NCBI GenBank assembly: GCA_015061005.1
Contig: SUXJ01000005.1
Coordinates: 92,279 to 156,278 of the forward strand
Length of the DNA stretch: 64,000 nucleotides
Direction of reading: 5' to 3'
DNA from: Bacteroidales bacterium
Lineage (GTDB): Bacteria > Bacteroidota > Bacteroidia > Bacteroidales > Muribaculaceae
The notes under the pieces were generated by a model that saw nothing but the letters and a program-made list of their open reading frames with translations, was not told where the DNA came from and made no database searches. Below are positions 17,621-27,039 of this stretch, one piece after another (the stretch's first letter is position 1; each line of letters starts with the position of its first letter). The position numbers were made by a program, and so were the translations under genes.

Positions 17621-20398
17621 ATGAGAATCAAACTTTTAATGCTCATAATGCTCGTTACGACGCTTCCGGCTCTGGCGCAAAACGCCTCAGTTAGCGGCAC
17701 ACTCGTCGATGAGCAGACGGGCAATCCCATTTCGGGGGCAACTGTGATGTTGCGTCAACAAGGGCTTAAGGCCGTGACCGGACCTTCCGGCAATTTTGCG
17801 ATCACCAAGGCGCAAGCCGGTCAGGACTACGTTTTGGCAATGGCTTTCGGGTATGACGATGCCGAAATTGCCGTGTTGCTCACAAACAACAAAAAAATAG
17901 ACCTCGGAGTAGTAAAGCTGACCAACAGCGATGATGCCGCCGCCGATTTCTATTCCGACAGTCAAGACATGCTTTTTGACGAGCAAGCACTTGACGATGA
18001 AGAGGGTGCGGCTCAGTCCATCAACGCTCTGACCGGCGCGAACGACAACATTTTCTACAGCGCATCGAACTATAACTTCTCGCCGATGTATTACCGAATG
18101 CGCGGTTACGATTCATGGTATCAGAAAACCTACATCAACGGAATGGACATGAACGACCCCGTGCGCGGTCGCTTTAACTATTCAAGTCTCGGCGGCATGA
18201 CCTCACGCGCCTTCCGCAACCGCACCACCACAATCGGGCTTGCAGCTGCGGACTACGGTTTTGGCGCAGTTGGCGGTTCAAACAACATATCCACCATTAC
18301 CGCCGACTATGCTCCGGGCTTTAACGGCTCAGTGTCATACACGAATGCAAACTACATGTTTCGCGCCATGGCCACCTACGCCACCGGTATCAACTCAAAG
18401 GGTTGGGGCTTGACAGTCAGCGCAGTCGGTCGTTATGCCGATGAGGGAGTCATCGAAGGCACGTTCTACAATAGCGGCGGCCTCTTTATCAGTGCCGAAA
18501 AGGTGTTTAACCAACATCACTCGCTGACATTGACCGCCTACGGAGCACCCACTCAGCGCGCCACTGCTTCCGCATCTTATCAAGAAGCCTACGACTTGGC
18601 CGACAATAACCTCTACAATCCGAACTGGGGTTGGTATCAAGGCAAGAAACGTGCGTCGCGTATCGTTGAGAGCTTTGACCCCACAGCGATGCTTAACTGG
18701 ATTTATAAGGACACGAAAACCACGGTCAACACCGGCTTGATGTTCCGTTCGGTTTACTACTCCAGTTCTGCGCTGAACTGGTATAATGCCCTTGACCCCC
18801 GTCCGGACTACTACCGCAATCTTCCCTCCAATTTCCTTGACGATGACGGCAATCCTACCGCACAGAGTGAGTTCGTCAAGAATCTATGGCAAACCGATGA
18901 AAGCGTTCGCCAACTTGATTGGGATCGCCTCTATCGCGTTAATGAACTCAACAATATTGCAAATGAAGGACGCCCCGATGCCGCCAAAATCGGCTCAAGC
19001 TATATTCTTGAAAACCGCGTTAACAGCAATATTCAGGTTCAACTTGCATCAAACGTGAACCACCGACTCAGCTCCACCATGACCCTTCAAGGCGGCGTGA
19101 GCGGCAGCTATACAAAGGCATCGTACTATAAGACGATTCGCGACCTTATGGGCGGCGACTTCTGGGTTGACATTGACCCCTTCTCCGACCGCGAAATGAC
19201 CATTGCTCCCGAAAAACTTCAAAACGACTTGGATAACCCCAACCGCAGAGTATATAAAGGAGATAAATTCGGCTACAACTACGAATATCACGTAGCAAAA
19301 GCCAATGCTTGGCTCCAAAATCAAATCACACTGCCTCACTGGGACATCAACTACGGCATGAATTTGAGCTACACTCAATTCCACCGCTACGGTCACATGC
19401 GCAACGGTCGCTCTCCGCTCAACTCCAAAGGACGCGGCAAGACTCACATCTTCACCGATGGCGCACTCAAGGCCGGTGCAACTTACAAACTCGACGGCCG
19501 CAACTACTTTATGGGCCATATTGAATACGGCTCACATGCTCCGCTGATTGAAAGCGTGTATATTTCACCGCGCGTCAAAGACGATGCCGTTGAAAACATA
19601 CAGAGCGAACGCATTCTTGCCGCAGACATAACCTACGGATTTAACTACCGCAAATTCCGCGGTAGCATTACCGCCTTCTGGACCGAATTCTACGGTGCGA
19701 CCGAACGCACGGCATTCTATGACGACAACGTCTCGGCATTTACCAACTATGTTCTCTCCGACGTGCGCCGCCAGAACAAGGGTATCGAGTTAGGCATCTC
19801 TTATAAGATTCTGCCCTCGCTGACCGCTACCTTTGCAGGAAGCATCGCATCGTTCCGCTACAAAAACAATCCTCAGGGCACTCGTTCATACGAGAACGGT
19901 CTTTTCGACGATAAGACACAAACCGTTTACCTGAAGAACCACCGCGTTGGCGGCACTCCCCAACAAGTCTATTCTATCGGTCTGGATTGGGCAGCCCCCA
20001 AGAGCTGGTACTTCAGCATTGATGCAAACTGGATGCGCGACAGCTGGGTAAAACTTGCTCCCGTTTACCACGAAGAACTTCCCGGCATTTGGGGCGCACC
20101 CGGCATCAGCTCCGAACAAGACGTGATTGCCTTAATCGAAAAGATTTCCACACAACCCAAGATGAACAATGCGTTTACCCTGAACGTGAGCATCGGTAAG
20201 GTGATTAACATTAACCGCAAGGTTTCGATGAACATCAACCTCAACCTTGATAATATCACCAACAATCGCAATATCATGCAAAATGCTTACCAGCAGGGCC
20301 GTATTGACACCAAAGACTGGAATCTCAATAAATATCCCAACAAATATACCTACGCTCAAGGATTCAAGGCATTCCTGAATATCGGCGTGCGTTTCTAA
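17621..20398 (+). CDS. TonB-dependent outer-membrane receptor with carboxypeptidase-like N-terminal domain
   Basis: A 925-residue outer-membrane protein. It has a signal peptide (ending around LPALAQN), a carboxypeptidase-regulatory-like beta domain (about 22-100: ASVSGTLVDEQTGNPISGAT), a plug (YYRMRGYDSWYQKTYINGMD) and a C-terminal 22-strand barrel ending in NIGVRF with a terminal Phe. No SusD partner follows; instead two DUF5689/DUF6359 lipoproteins do. It is therefore not a classical SusCD pair; the substrate is unknown. The gene is C-rich on the coding strand like its two downstream partners. Confidence 0.9.
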   Translation: MRIKLLMLIMLVTTLPALAQNASVSGTLVDEQTGNPISGATVMLRQQGLKAVTGPSGNFAITKAQAGQDYVLAMAFGYDDAEIAVLLTNNKKIDLGVVKLTNSDDAAADFYSDSQDMLFDEQALDDEEGAAQSINALTGANDNIFYSASNYNFSPMYYRMRGYDSWYQKTYINGMDMNDPVRGRFNYSSLGGMTSRAFRNRTTTIGLAAADYGFGAVGGSNNISTITADYAPGFNGSVSYTNANYMFRAMATYATGINSKGWGLTVSAVGRYADEGVIEGTFYNSGGLFISAEKVFNQHHSLTLTAYGAPTQRATASASYQEAYDLADNNLYNPNWGWYQGKKRASRIVESFDPTAMLNWIYKDTKTTVNTGLMFRSVYYSSSALNWYNALDPRPDYYRNLPSNFLDDDGNPTAQSEFVKNLWQTDESVRQLDWDRLYRVNELNNIANEGRPDAAKIGSSYILENRVNSNIQVQLASNVNHRLSSTMTLQGGVSGSYTKASYYKTIRDLMGGDFWVDIDPFSDREMTIAPEKLQNDLDNPNRRVYKGDKFGYNYEYHVAKANAWLQNQITLPHWDINYGMNLSYTQFHRYGHMRNGRSPLNSKGRGKTHIFTDGALKAGATYKLDGRNYFMGHIEYGSHAPLIESVYISPRVKDDAVENIQSERILAADITYGFNYRKFRGSITAFWTEFYGATERTAFYDDNVSAFTNYVLSDVRRQNKGIELGISYKILPSLTATFAGSIASFRYKNNPQGTRSYENGLFDDKTQTVYLKNHRVGGTPQQVYSIGLDWAAPKSWYFSIDANWMRDSWVKLAPVYHEELPGIWGAPGISSEQDVIALIEKISTQPKMNNAFTLNVSIGKVININRKVSMNINLNLDNITNNRNIMQNAYQQGRIDTKDWNLNKYPNKYTYAQGFKAFLNIGVRF

Positions 20399-20429
20399 TA
20401 TATTTCTCACCATTTAGCAACACTGAAAA

Positions 20430-22148
20430 ATGAAATTCCTGAAATATTTCTCCGCAGCATTGCTTGCCTCGCTGCTTGCAGCGTGCTCCGAAGAGCCGGA
20501 AATGCCACCGGTCTATCAATTCACGCCTAACACCACCATACTCCAACTCAAGCAGCAGTATTGGAGCACGGAACGCAACTACGTTGAAAGCGTTGCGCTG
20601 ACCAACGGCGAACCCACAGTGGTCAAAGGCAGGGTTGTTTCCTCTGATGAATCAGGCAACATCTATAAATCCATTATCATTGCCGATGAAACCGCAGCAT
20701 TGACCATCGCTGTTAATGCCACTGAAACTTATAAGAACTATCAACTCGGACAAGAGGTTTACGTTGATGCCACTTATCTGAAAATCGGCGGCTACAACGG
20801 CTTGATGCAACTTGGCGGAGAAACCACCTACAATGGTGCACCCTCCATGACATTCATGGAAGCCGACTCGCTGGCAAGCCATGTGCACCAAAGCGGCGCA
20901 CCCGATATGGCAATCGTTGAAAGTTTGACAAAGACAACCACCATTGCCGAGCTGAACAACGCCAAGTCAACCACCGAGGGGCTCATTGCATGGCAGAGCC
21001 AACGCGTCAGAATCGAAGGCCTCACCTTTGAAGATGCCGGAACCGAGTTTGCTCCAAGCGGCAACACCAATCGCTACCTCAAGGACGCCACCGGCAACCG
21101 CATCAATATGCGATGCAGCAGCTACGCTTCGTTTGCCAAGACAAAAATTCCGTCGGGAACCGGCACAGTAACCGCCATACTCAGCTATTATGGCACAGAT
21201 TGGCAACTTCTTCTCGTTGACACCACCGACCTTGAAGGTTTCACATGGGACGACAGCGGCTCCACTCCCGATGACGGCGGTTCCACTCCAGATGACGGTG
21301 CCGGCTCGCAGGAACAGCCTTACACGGTTTCAGAGGTTATTGCCATGAACAATCCGGGCACAACCGGGAAATGGGTTACGGGCTACATTGTTGGTCTGAT
21401 GAACTACATTGAAGGCACAGGCAACGTGTTCTCCAACACTGAATTGACTACCAACTCAAACATTGTAATCGCAGAAACGCAGTCCGATTACGGCACAAGC
21501 TACGTTGCCGTACAGCTTCCGGCCGGTGCACTTCGCGATGCTATCAACCTCGTTGACCACCCCGAATTCCTCGGCAAGGAAGTAAGCCTCTGCGGTGACT
21601 TGCTCAAATATTGCGGAATTGCCGGCGTGAAAAACACCTCGGTTGCGATTATTGACGGCGAGACCTACGGAACCGCCCCGGTTGCTCCCGGTGAAGGAGT
21701 CACGATGACCAAGGCAACGGAAATCACTTCAGGCGGAAAGTATGCTTTCTGGACCAACGACAAAGTAGCCCTACCGATGCCTACCGGCAAGAATTACAGC
21801 TGGCTCACCGTGGGCGATGCCAAGCTTAATGCCGACGGCACACTGAGTACCGCCGAGACCAATGTATATACGTTCACCGAAACCGCGCAAGGCTGGACCA
21901 TTCAAGATTCTAACGGAGTTTACCTCTATATGGAAGGCACGTACAACAGTTTCCAACTCTCGGGAACTCTTAATGAATCCGTTGGCACATTCTTCTGGGA
22001 TGTTACGGTTAACGCCGAAGGCAGAGTTGAAATCGTCAATAAGTCAAACGACAAGATGATGCAATATTCCACTCAGTATAACTCCTACGGCGCATATACC
22101 GACCGCACCACCGGAGTGCTTCCCTACCTCTTTCAACCCGCTCAATAA
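20430..22148 (+). CDS. DUF5689/DUF6359 surface lipoprotein, 572 aa
   Basis: A lipoprotein with lipobox LLAAC and Cys at residue 19, followed by acidic residues, as in surface-exposed Bacteroidota lipoproteins. Domains in order: DUF5689, an OB-fold-like region (about 30-275); an Asp/Gly-rich linker with PDDGGSTPDDG; DUF6359 (about 290-415, with VSEVIAMNNPGTTGKWVTGY and LVDHPEFLGKEVSLCGDLLK); and a C-terminal beta domain (about 430-572) that I recognise from similar Bacteroidales proteins but cannot name. Located 31 bp after the TonB receptor, so very likely its surface partner. DUF6359 resembles OB folds of YhcR-type nucleases, but no catalytic residues are visible. Confidence 0.8.
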   Translation: MKFLKYFSAALLASLLAACSEEPEMPPVYQFTPNTTILQLKQQYWSTERNYVESVALTNGEPTVVKGRVVSSDESGNIYKSIIIADETAALTIAVNATETYKNYQLGQEVYVDATYLKIGGYNGLMQLGGETTYNGAPSMTFMEADSLASHVHQSGAPDMAIVESLTKTTTIAELNNAKSTTEGLIAWQSQRVRIEGLTFEDAGTEFAPSGNTNRYLKDATGNRINMRCSSYASFAKTKIPSGTGTVTAILSYYGTDWQLLLVDTTDLEGFTWDDSGSTPDDGGSTPDDGAGSQEQPYTVSEVIAMNNPGTTGKWVTGYIVGLMNYIEGTGNVFSNTELTTNSNIVIAETQSDYGTSYVAVQLPAGALRDAINLVDHPEFLGKEVSLCGDLLKYCGIAGVKNTSVAIIDGETYGTAPVAPGEGVTMTKATEITSGGKYAFWTNDKVALPMPTGKNYSWLTVGDAKLNADGTLSTAETNVYTFTETAQGWTIQDSNGVYLYMEGTYNSFQLSGTLNESVGTFFWDVTVNAEGRVEIVNKSNDKMMQYSTQYNSYGAYTDRTTGVLPYLFQPAQ

Positions 22149-22169
22149 TCATAACAGAACCCCAGAAAT

Positions 22170-24653
22170 ATGAAACGTAACTTTTCAAAATATTTAGCAG
22201 CAGGGTTTATCCTTCTTGGAGCGATAGGAATGGCGGGCTGTCAAGACAACTTTGACGACCCGACAGCCGACGTTCCGACCGCAACCCTGCGTCCGAACAT
22301 GACCATTGCGGAGTTCAAAGCCGAATTTTGGCAAGACGAAAACAACTACTGCGTCGAAATTCCCGCTCGCGAAGACGGCTCACACTACATTGTGAGCGGA
22401 CGCGTCATTTCATCGGACTATAACGGCAACATCTTCAAGTGCCTTTACATCCAAGACGAAACCGGTGCGCTCCCCATGAGCATCAACCAATATAACCTCT
22501 ATACGACCAATCGCGTAGGTCAGGAAATAGTGGTGGACCTCACCGGAATGTATTGCGGAAAATATAACGGCATGTTCCAACTCGGTTTCCCCGAATGGTA
22601 CGAACAGGGACAGGCTTGGGAAACTTCATTCATGGCGCCCGAACTCTTCCGCAACCACATTGAATATAACGGCAATCCTCGTCCCGAACTCGTTGATACG
22701 ATTCTTATCAACGATTTCAGCGAATTGTCGTCGGACGTTGCCAACCTTCAAAAACTTCAAGGTCAACTCGTTCGCTTCAACAATGCAACCTTCGTGAATG
22801 CCGGAGTGGCCGGCAACGACCAACTTTGCATGACTTACCACTCCAGCGGTGAGAACCAGAGTCTGAACGTGTGTAACAACGGCGGTGCAATCAACGTTCG
22901 CACCTCCGGTTATGCCAAATTCTGGAACGCCAAGCTCCCCACTGAGGCATGTGACGTGGTAGGTATTCTCAGTTTCTACGGCACTCAAGGCTGGCAACTT
23001 CTGCTCAATGACCTTGAGGGACTGATGAACATAGGCAATGCCACTTCTCTCGGCTCACATCAACAGCCCTACTCAATCAGCGACGTAATAACACTGTCGG
23101 AGAACGGCACGACCAACGCATGGGCCAAGGGCTACATTGTCGGCTCCGTTGCTCCCGAAGTCACTGAAGTGACCTCAAACGACGACATTACATGGACTCC
23201 TCCGTTCATTCTCGACAACACTCTGGTTATTGCCGCTCAGCCCGACGTTCGCGACTTCACACAATGCGTTCTCGTGCCCTTGGCAGACGGCTCCAACCTC
23301 TTCACAATCGGTAACCTCGCCGACAATCCCGATAACCTTGGCAAATGGCTCAACTTGCAAGGTCGCTTCACTCGCTCCATGGGCATGGCAGCGATTACGG
23401 GCAACACCGGCAAACCCGGCACATTTGAACTTGAAGGCGTTCCGTTTGAAGACACCACAATCAAAAACGGCGACGGCTCGGAAGCTAACCCCTACAGCGT
23501 TACTCAAACCATTGCTTTGGGCAATCCCGGCTCTACCGCATGGGTGAAAGGCTACATTGTCGGCGTTATCAACTATGACAACAACTCTCAGCTTGAAACC
23601 GGAGTGCCCACCACAGTGGCCACCTGCATTGCCATAGCCGATTCGCCCGATGAAACCGACAAGAACAAGTGCGTGGCGGTTCAGCTGCCCGTCGGCGATG
23701 TGCGCACCGCTCTGAACCTCGCGAACAATCCCGATAATCTCGGTAAGGTGGTTCAACTGCAAGGCACGCTTGAAAAATACTTCGGCATGGCCGGCCTGAA
23801 AAACACCTCAGCCTACAAACTTGACGGCGAAGGTGGCGGCGGTTCGGTAACACCTCCCACCCCTCCCGCGGGCGGTGAAGGCGACGGCACGGAAGCAAAC
23901 CCGTATAATGCGGCAGCCGTTATTGCTCTGGGCAATCCCGGCTCTACTGCATGGGTGAAAGGCTACATTGTCGGCGTTATCAACTATGACAACAACTCTC
24001 AGCTCGAAACCGGAGTGCCCACCACAGTGGCCACCTGCATTGCCATAGCCGATTCGCCCAATGAAACCGACAAGAACAAGTGCGTGGCGGTTCAGCTGCC
24101 GAACAATGATATTCGCGCAGCCCTGAACCTCGTTGACCACCCCGAAAACCTCGGCAAGATGGTTCAGTTGCAAGGCACGCTTGAAAAATACTTCGGCATA
24201 GCCGGCCTGAAAAACACCTCAGCCTATAAACTTGACGGCGAAGGTGGAGGAGGCAGCGATGACGGCGGCGGCAGCGGCACAGACACCCCCACTGACGGCG
24301 GCACGAAAGACAACCCATACAGCGTTGAGCAGGCTAACGCTCTCGGAGCGACCGGAGCAGAAGCATGGGTGGAAGGCCACATCGTCGGATTCTCCACAAA
24401 CGGCACATTCTCGGCTAAGTTCACCGCTGAAGGAGCTATCGCCGCCAATATCCTCCTTGCCACATCAGCTGATGAAACCGACCCGTCGAAGGTTATCCCC
24501 GTACAGCTCTCATCGGGGACCGACATCCGCGCAGCCCTGAATCTGCTCGATCACCCCGAAAACCTCGGCAAGAAAGTTAAAATCCTCGGTAAACTTGATT
24601 CTTACTTCAGCCGCACGGGATTGAAATCGACTACGGAATACGTAATTGAATAA
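22170..24653 (+). CDS. DUF5689 lipoprotein with four tandem DUF6359 domains, 827 aa
   Basis: A lipoprotein (lipobox GMAGC, Cys24). Domains: DUF5689 (about 40-290), then four DUF6359 units at about 298-424, 436-552, 573-692 and 710-827, separated by Gly/Ser/Asp-rich linkers. Units 2 and 3 are near-identical in DNA over their first part, 420 bp apart. The central part of unit 3 (DIRAALNLVDHPENLGK) instead matches unit 4 (DIRAALNLLDHPENLGK) better than unit 2 (DVRTALNLANNPDNLGK). Third gene of the TonB-receptor operon, 21 bp after the second, followed by a strong terminator. Probably a repeated ligand-binding surface protein; ligand unknown. Confidence 0.82.
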   Translation: MKRNFSKYLAAGFILLGAIGMAGCQDNFDDPTADVPTATLRPNMTIAEFKAEFWQDENNYCVEIPAREDGSHYIVSGRVISSDYNGNIFKCLYIQDETGALPMSINQYNLYTTNRVGQEIVVDLTGMYCGKYNGMFQLGFPEWYEQGQAWETSFMAPELFRNHIEYNGNPRPELVDTILINDFSELSSDVANLQKLQGQLVRFNNATFVNAGVAGNDQLCMTYHSSGENQSLNVCNNGGAINVRTSGYAKFWNAKLPTEACDVVGILSFYGTQGWQLLLNDLEGLMNIGNATSLGSHQQPYSISDVITLSENGTTNAWAKGYIVGSVAPEVTEVTSNDDITWTPPFILDNTLVIAAQPDVRDFTQCVLVPLADGSNLFTIGNLADNPDNLGKWLNLQGRFTRSMGMAAITGNTGKPGTFELEGVPFEDTTIKNGDGSEANPYSVTQTIALGNPGSTAWVKGYIVGVINYDNNSQLETGVPTTVATCIAIADSPDETDKNKCVAVQLPVGDVRTALNLANNPDNLGKVVQLQGTLEKYFGMAGLKNTSAYKLDGEGGGGSVTPPTPPAGGEGDGTEANPYNAAAVIALGNPGSTAWVKGYIVGVINYDNNSQLETGVPTTVATCIAIADSPNETDKNKCVAVQLPNNDIRAALNLVDHPENLGKMVQLQGTLEKYFGIAGLKNTSAYKLDGEGGGGSDDGGGSGTDTPTDGGTKDNPYSVEQANALGATGAEAWVEGHIVGFSTNGTFSAKFTAEGAIAANILLATSADETDPSKVIPVQLSSGTDIRAALNLLDHPENLGKKVKILGKLDSYFSRTGLKSTTEYVIE
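23530..24255 (+). repeat. Near-identical intragenic repeat, 420-bp period
   Basis: About 170 bp from 23530 recurs from 23950 with only a handful of differences. A second near-identical block ends both copies (around 23745-23835 and 24165-24255), while the middle differs. The repeat encodes DUF6359 units 2 and 3 of the 827-residue lipoprotein. Confidence 0.85.
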
Positions 24654-24657
24654 ACTG

Positions 24658-24697
24658 AAAGCAAGAGGCTCCGCAGTGCGAAGCCTCTTGCTTTTTT
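24658..24697 (+). terminator. Rho-independent terminator of the TonB/DUF5689 operon
   Basis: Perfect 10-bp stem GCAAGAGGCT/AGCCTCTTGC (24661-24670 and 24682-24691), 11-nt loop, then a run of 6 T. Confidence 0.88.
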
Positions 24698-24726
24698 GGA
24701 GGGGAGAGCATTTGATGAAAGTGGAT

Positions 24727-25548
24727 TTATAGCTGATTATAGACTTGGATTACTTGTCGGGCAGCACCGACATCGTGAACTCGCAATATTGAGGCTCCGC
24801 CTTGCAGCGCCAACAGATTAGCGGCACAAGTAGCCGGCAAAACATCGTCAGGAGTCAAGCCCAGGGGCTTATAAAACATAGACTTACGCGAAAGTCCGGC
24901 CAATAGCGGTCGCTTAACTGCCGAAGCAATCAAGGGCAGATTCTTGAGCAATTCATAATTTTGGTCAACGGTTTTTGCGAATCCGAATCCGGGGTCAACA
25001 ATGACGTCTTTAATTCCCATGGATTCCAATTGCGCCACCGAGCTCGCAAGGCGGTTTATCACGGCGGTGACGACGCCTCCCTCATCGGCATAATCGATCA
25101 GGCTCTGCATTGTTTCGGGAGTGCCGCGCATGTGCATCACCACGTATGGCACACCGGATTCGGCGACCACATCGAGCATATTCGGGTCCATAGTACCCCC
25201 GGAGATGTCGTTCACCATATCCGCACCCTCTGCCAAGGCTCGGCGCGCGATCTCGGCACGGAAAGTATCGACGCTGACCGGGATTTCAGTGTTGAGTTTC
25301 CTTACAGCAGTCAGCACCTCACGCAAGCGCGTCCACTCATTTTCCACATCGACATCGGCAGCACCGGAGCGAGTTGAATATGCGCCAATATCGAGTATGT
25401 CGGCACCTTCCGCCAATGCGTTTTCAACATCGCGGAGAGTTGCATTCCGTCCGCCGCTATAAAAGGAATCGGGCGTTGCATTGATTATTGCCATCACTGC
25501 CGGGTGCTCGAACTCAACGAGCCGTCCCCTAAGATTCAAACTAAACAT
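24727..25548 (-). CDS. folP: Dihydropteroate synthase
   Basis: Folate biosynthesis enzyme joining p-aminobenzoate to the pterin diphosphate; the target of sulfonamides. The 273-residue TIM barrel has MAIINATPDSFYSGGR, the signature ADILDIGAYSTRSGA, VSVDTFRAEIARRA, VNDISGG, DPGFGFAKTVDQNY and LAGLSRKSMFY. ATG 25548 (MFSLNLRGR) is preferred to an upstream extension because a TAACTTTG box at 25554-25561 lies 5 nt before it. Divergent from the DedA-like gene; the spacer holds a 9-bp tandem array. Confidence 0.94.
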   Translation of the reverse strand: MFSLNLRGRLVEFEHPAVMAIINATPDSFYSGGRNATLRDVENALAEGADILDIGAYSTRSGAADVDVENEWTRLREVLTAVRKLNTEIPVSVDTFRAEIARRALAEGADMVNDISGGTMDPNMLDVVAESGVPYVVMHMRGTPETMQSLIDYADEGGVVTAVINRLASSVAQLESMGIKDVIVDPGFGFAKTVDQNYELLKNLPLIASAVKRPLLAGLSRKSMFYKPLGLTPDDVLPATCAANLLALQGGASILRVHDVGAARQVIQVYNQL

Positions 25549-25553
25549 ATTTG

Positions 25554-25561
25554 CAAAGTTA
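25554..25561 (-). promoter_or_regulatory. Promoter -7 box of folP
   Basis: TAACTTTG on the minus strand, 5 nt before the ATG; suggests a leaderless mRNA. Confidence 0.55.
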
Positions 25562-25597
25562 CGCAATTTCCGGCACGCTCCCCACACCCTTTTGCAA

Positions 25598-25642
25598 TAT
25601 AAATCTTATAAATCATATAATTCTTATAATTCCTATAACTCT
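25598..25642. repeat. 9-bp-period tandem array (TATAAWTCT units)
   Basis: TATAA recurs at 25598, 25607, 25616, 25625 and 25634, exactly every 9 bp. Units are TATAAATCT, TATAAATCA, TATAATTCT, TATAATTCC and TATAACTCT. It lies between the divergent folP and DedA-like promoters. Rotated, the unit ATCTTATAA is also found in the 9149-9193 array. Confidence 0.8.
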
Positions 25643-25660
25643 CTCTCCGGTTTTTTTTCG

Positions 25661-25668
25661 TAAATTTG
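25661..25668 (+). promoter_or_regulatory. Promoter -7 box of the DedA-like gene
   Basis: TAAATTTG, 27 nt before ATG 25696. Confidence 0.55.
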
Positions 25669-25695
25669 CGGAGGTAAAAATTTTAAGAAAATCCT

Positions 25696-26367
25696 ATGAC
25701 ACTTTTATCCATTATTGACGCCGCGGCTCTCTATGATTTGGTATGGAACCACATGAGCTACTTCTACGTGTTTCTGTTCATGACCATTGAGAGCTCGTTT
25801 ATTCCATTTCCGAGTGAAATAGTAGTTCCTCCGGCAGCCTACATTGCCGCACAAGGCGGAGGAGGCATGACAGTGGTCGGAGTTGGCATCGCAGCCACGC
25901 TCGGCGCGTTGGCCGGATCGATATTCAACTACTTCCTTGCCATGTGGATTGGTCGCCCCATCGTTTACCGCTTTGCCGGCAGCCGCATTGGTGCGGTCTT
26001 TATGCTCTCGCCCGAGAAGGTGAAGCAATCAGAAGATTATTTCAACAAACACGGCAATATATCCACGTTTATCGGCCGCCTCATACCGGTAATTCGTCAG
26101 TTGATTTCGATTCCGGCGGGTATTGCTCGCATGAACTTCGGCAAGTTCATTGCGTTTACCACGTTGGGCGCCGCCATTTGGAACGTTGTGCTCTGCTGGT
26201 TAGGCGTTTTCCTTGCCGGATTCGTGCCCGAGGAGTCACTACGCGCGCAGATTGAGCACTACAACAGCTATCTGAGCTATGCCGGCTATGGAATCGGCAT
26301 CGTGTGTATTTGCTTTATACTCTGGCAGTTTTTCAAACCTAAAAAAGATACTAAAACCAACGCCTGA
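25696..26367 (+). CDS. DedA/VTT-domain membrane protein
   Basis: A 223-residue inner-membrane protein of the DedA (SNARE-associated, VTT) family, thought to move or scramble lipids such as undecaprenyl phosphate or phosphatidylethanolamine. Visible signatures are the N-terminal FMTIESSFIPFPSEIVVPPA, the re-entrant FIGRLIPVIRQLISIPAGIARM with family arginines, and several hydrophobic spans up to the C-terminal GIGIVCICFILWQFF. Head of a run of plus-strand genes; rpe follows after 5 bp. Confidence 0.9.
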   Translation: MTLLSIIDAAALYDLVWNHMSYFYVFLFMTIESSFIPFPSEIVVPPAAYIAAQGGGGMTVVGVGIAATLGALAGSIFNYFLAMWIGRPIVYRFAGSRIGAVFMLSPEKVKQSEDYFNKHGNISTFIGRLIPVIRQLISIPAGIARMNFGKFIAFTTLGAAIWNVVLCWLGVFLAGFVPEESLRAQIEHYNSYLSYAGYGIGIVCICFILWQFFKPKKDTKTNA

Positions 26368-26372
26368 TTCCA

Positions 26373-27026
26373 ATGGTACAGATTGCGCCCTCACTGCTAT
26401 CGGCCGACTTCGGCAATCTTGATCGCGACGTTGAGATGATCAACAACTCCGATGCCGCACTTTTTCACCTCGACATCATGGACGGGCGTTTCGTGCCCAA
26501 TATATCGTTCGGGTTTCCGATAATAGAAGCCGTTAGCCGCAAAGCCAAAAAGCCGCTCGACGTGCACTTGATGATTGTTGAGCCCGACAAGTGGATTGAC
26601 CGCTTGGCCAAGATTCCCGGGGTGGAATACATGAACGTTCACATCGAAGCATGCACTCACCTTCACCGCACGATTCAGGCCATAAAAGCCGCCGGAATGA
26701 AGGCAGCAGTGACCCTTAACCCCGCCACACCCGTTTGCTTGCTTGAAGACATCATTACAGACTTGGACATGGTGTTGCTCATGAGCGTGAACCCCGGCTT
26801 CGGCGGTCAAAAGTTCATTTCGCGCATATTGGACAAGACGGTTCAGCTGCGTGAACTCATTGCCCGCACCGGCTCGAAAGCCTTGATTGAAATCGACGGC
26901 GGAGTCAACCTCGAAACGGGTCGCCTTCTTGCTGACGCCGGCGCCGACATCCTCGTGGCCGGCAGCTTCGTTTTCAACGCCGAAAACCCCACAGAAACTA
27001 TCCAAAAACTTTCACAACTCAAATAA
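26373..27026 (+). CDS. rpe: Ribulose-phosphate 3-epimerase
   Basis: A 217-residue TIM-barrel enzyme of the pentose phosphate pathway. Motifs: IAPSLLSADFGNL, metal/His HLDIMDGRFVPNISFG, LDVHLMI, LLMSVNPGFGGQKFI and EIDGGVNLETG. Full length. It is followed after 13 bp by rpiB, so the two enzymes acting on ribulose 5-phosphate are co-located. Confidence 0.96.
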   Translation: MVQIAPSLLSADFGNLDRDVEMINNSDAALFHLDIMDGRFVPNISFGFPIIEAVSRKAKKPLDVHLMIVEPDKWIDRLAKIPGVEYMNVHIEACTHLHRTIQAIKAAGMKAAVTLNPATPVCLLEDIITDLDMVLLMSVNPGFGGQKFISRILDKTVQLRELIARTGSKALIEIDGGVNLETGRLLADAGADILVAGSFVFNAENPTETIQKLSQLK

Positions 27027-27039
27027 AATCCCCCTCGTC

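Noticed and set aside
24658-24697. Terminator also serving folP from the other strand
   Set aside because: On the minus strand the stem is followed only by TTTCAG, too few T for an intrinsic terminator; it points toward the TonB operon.
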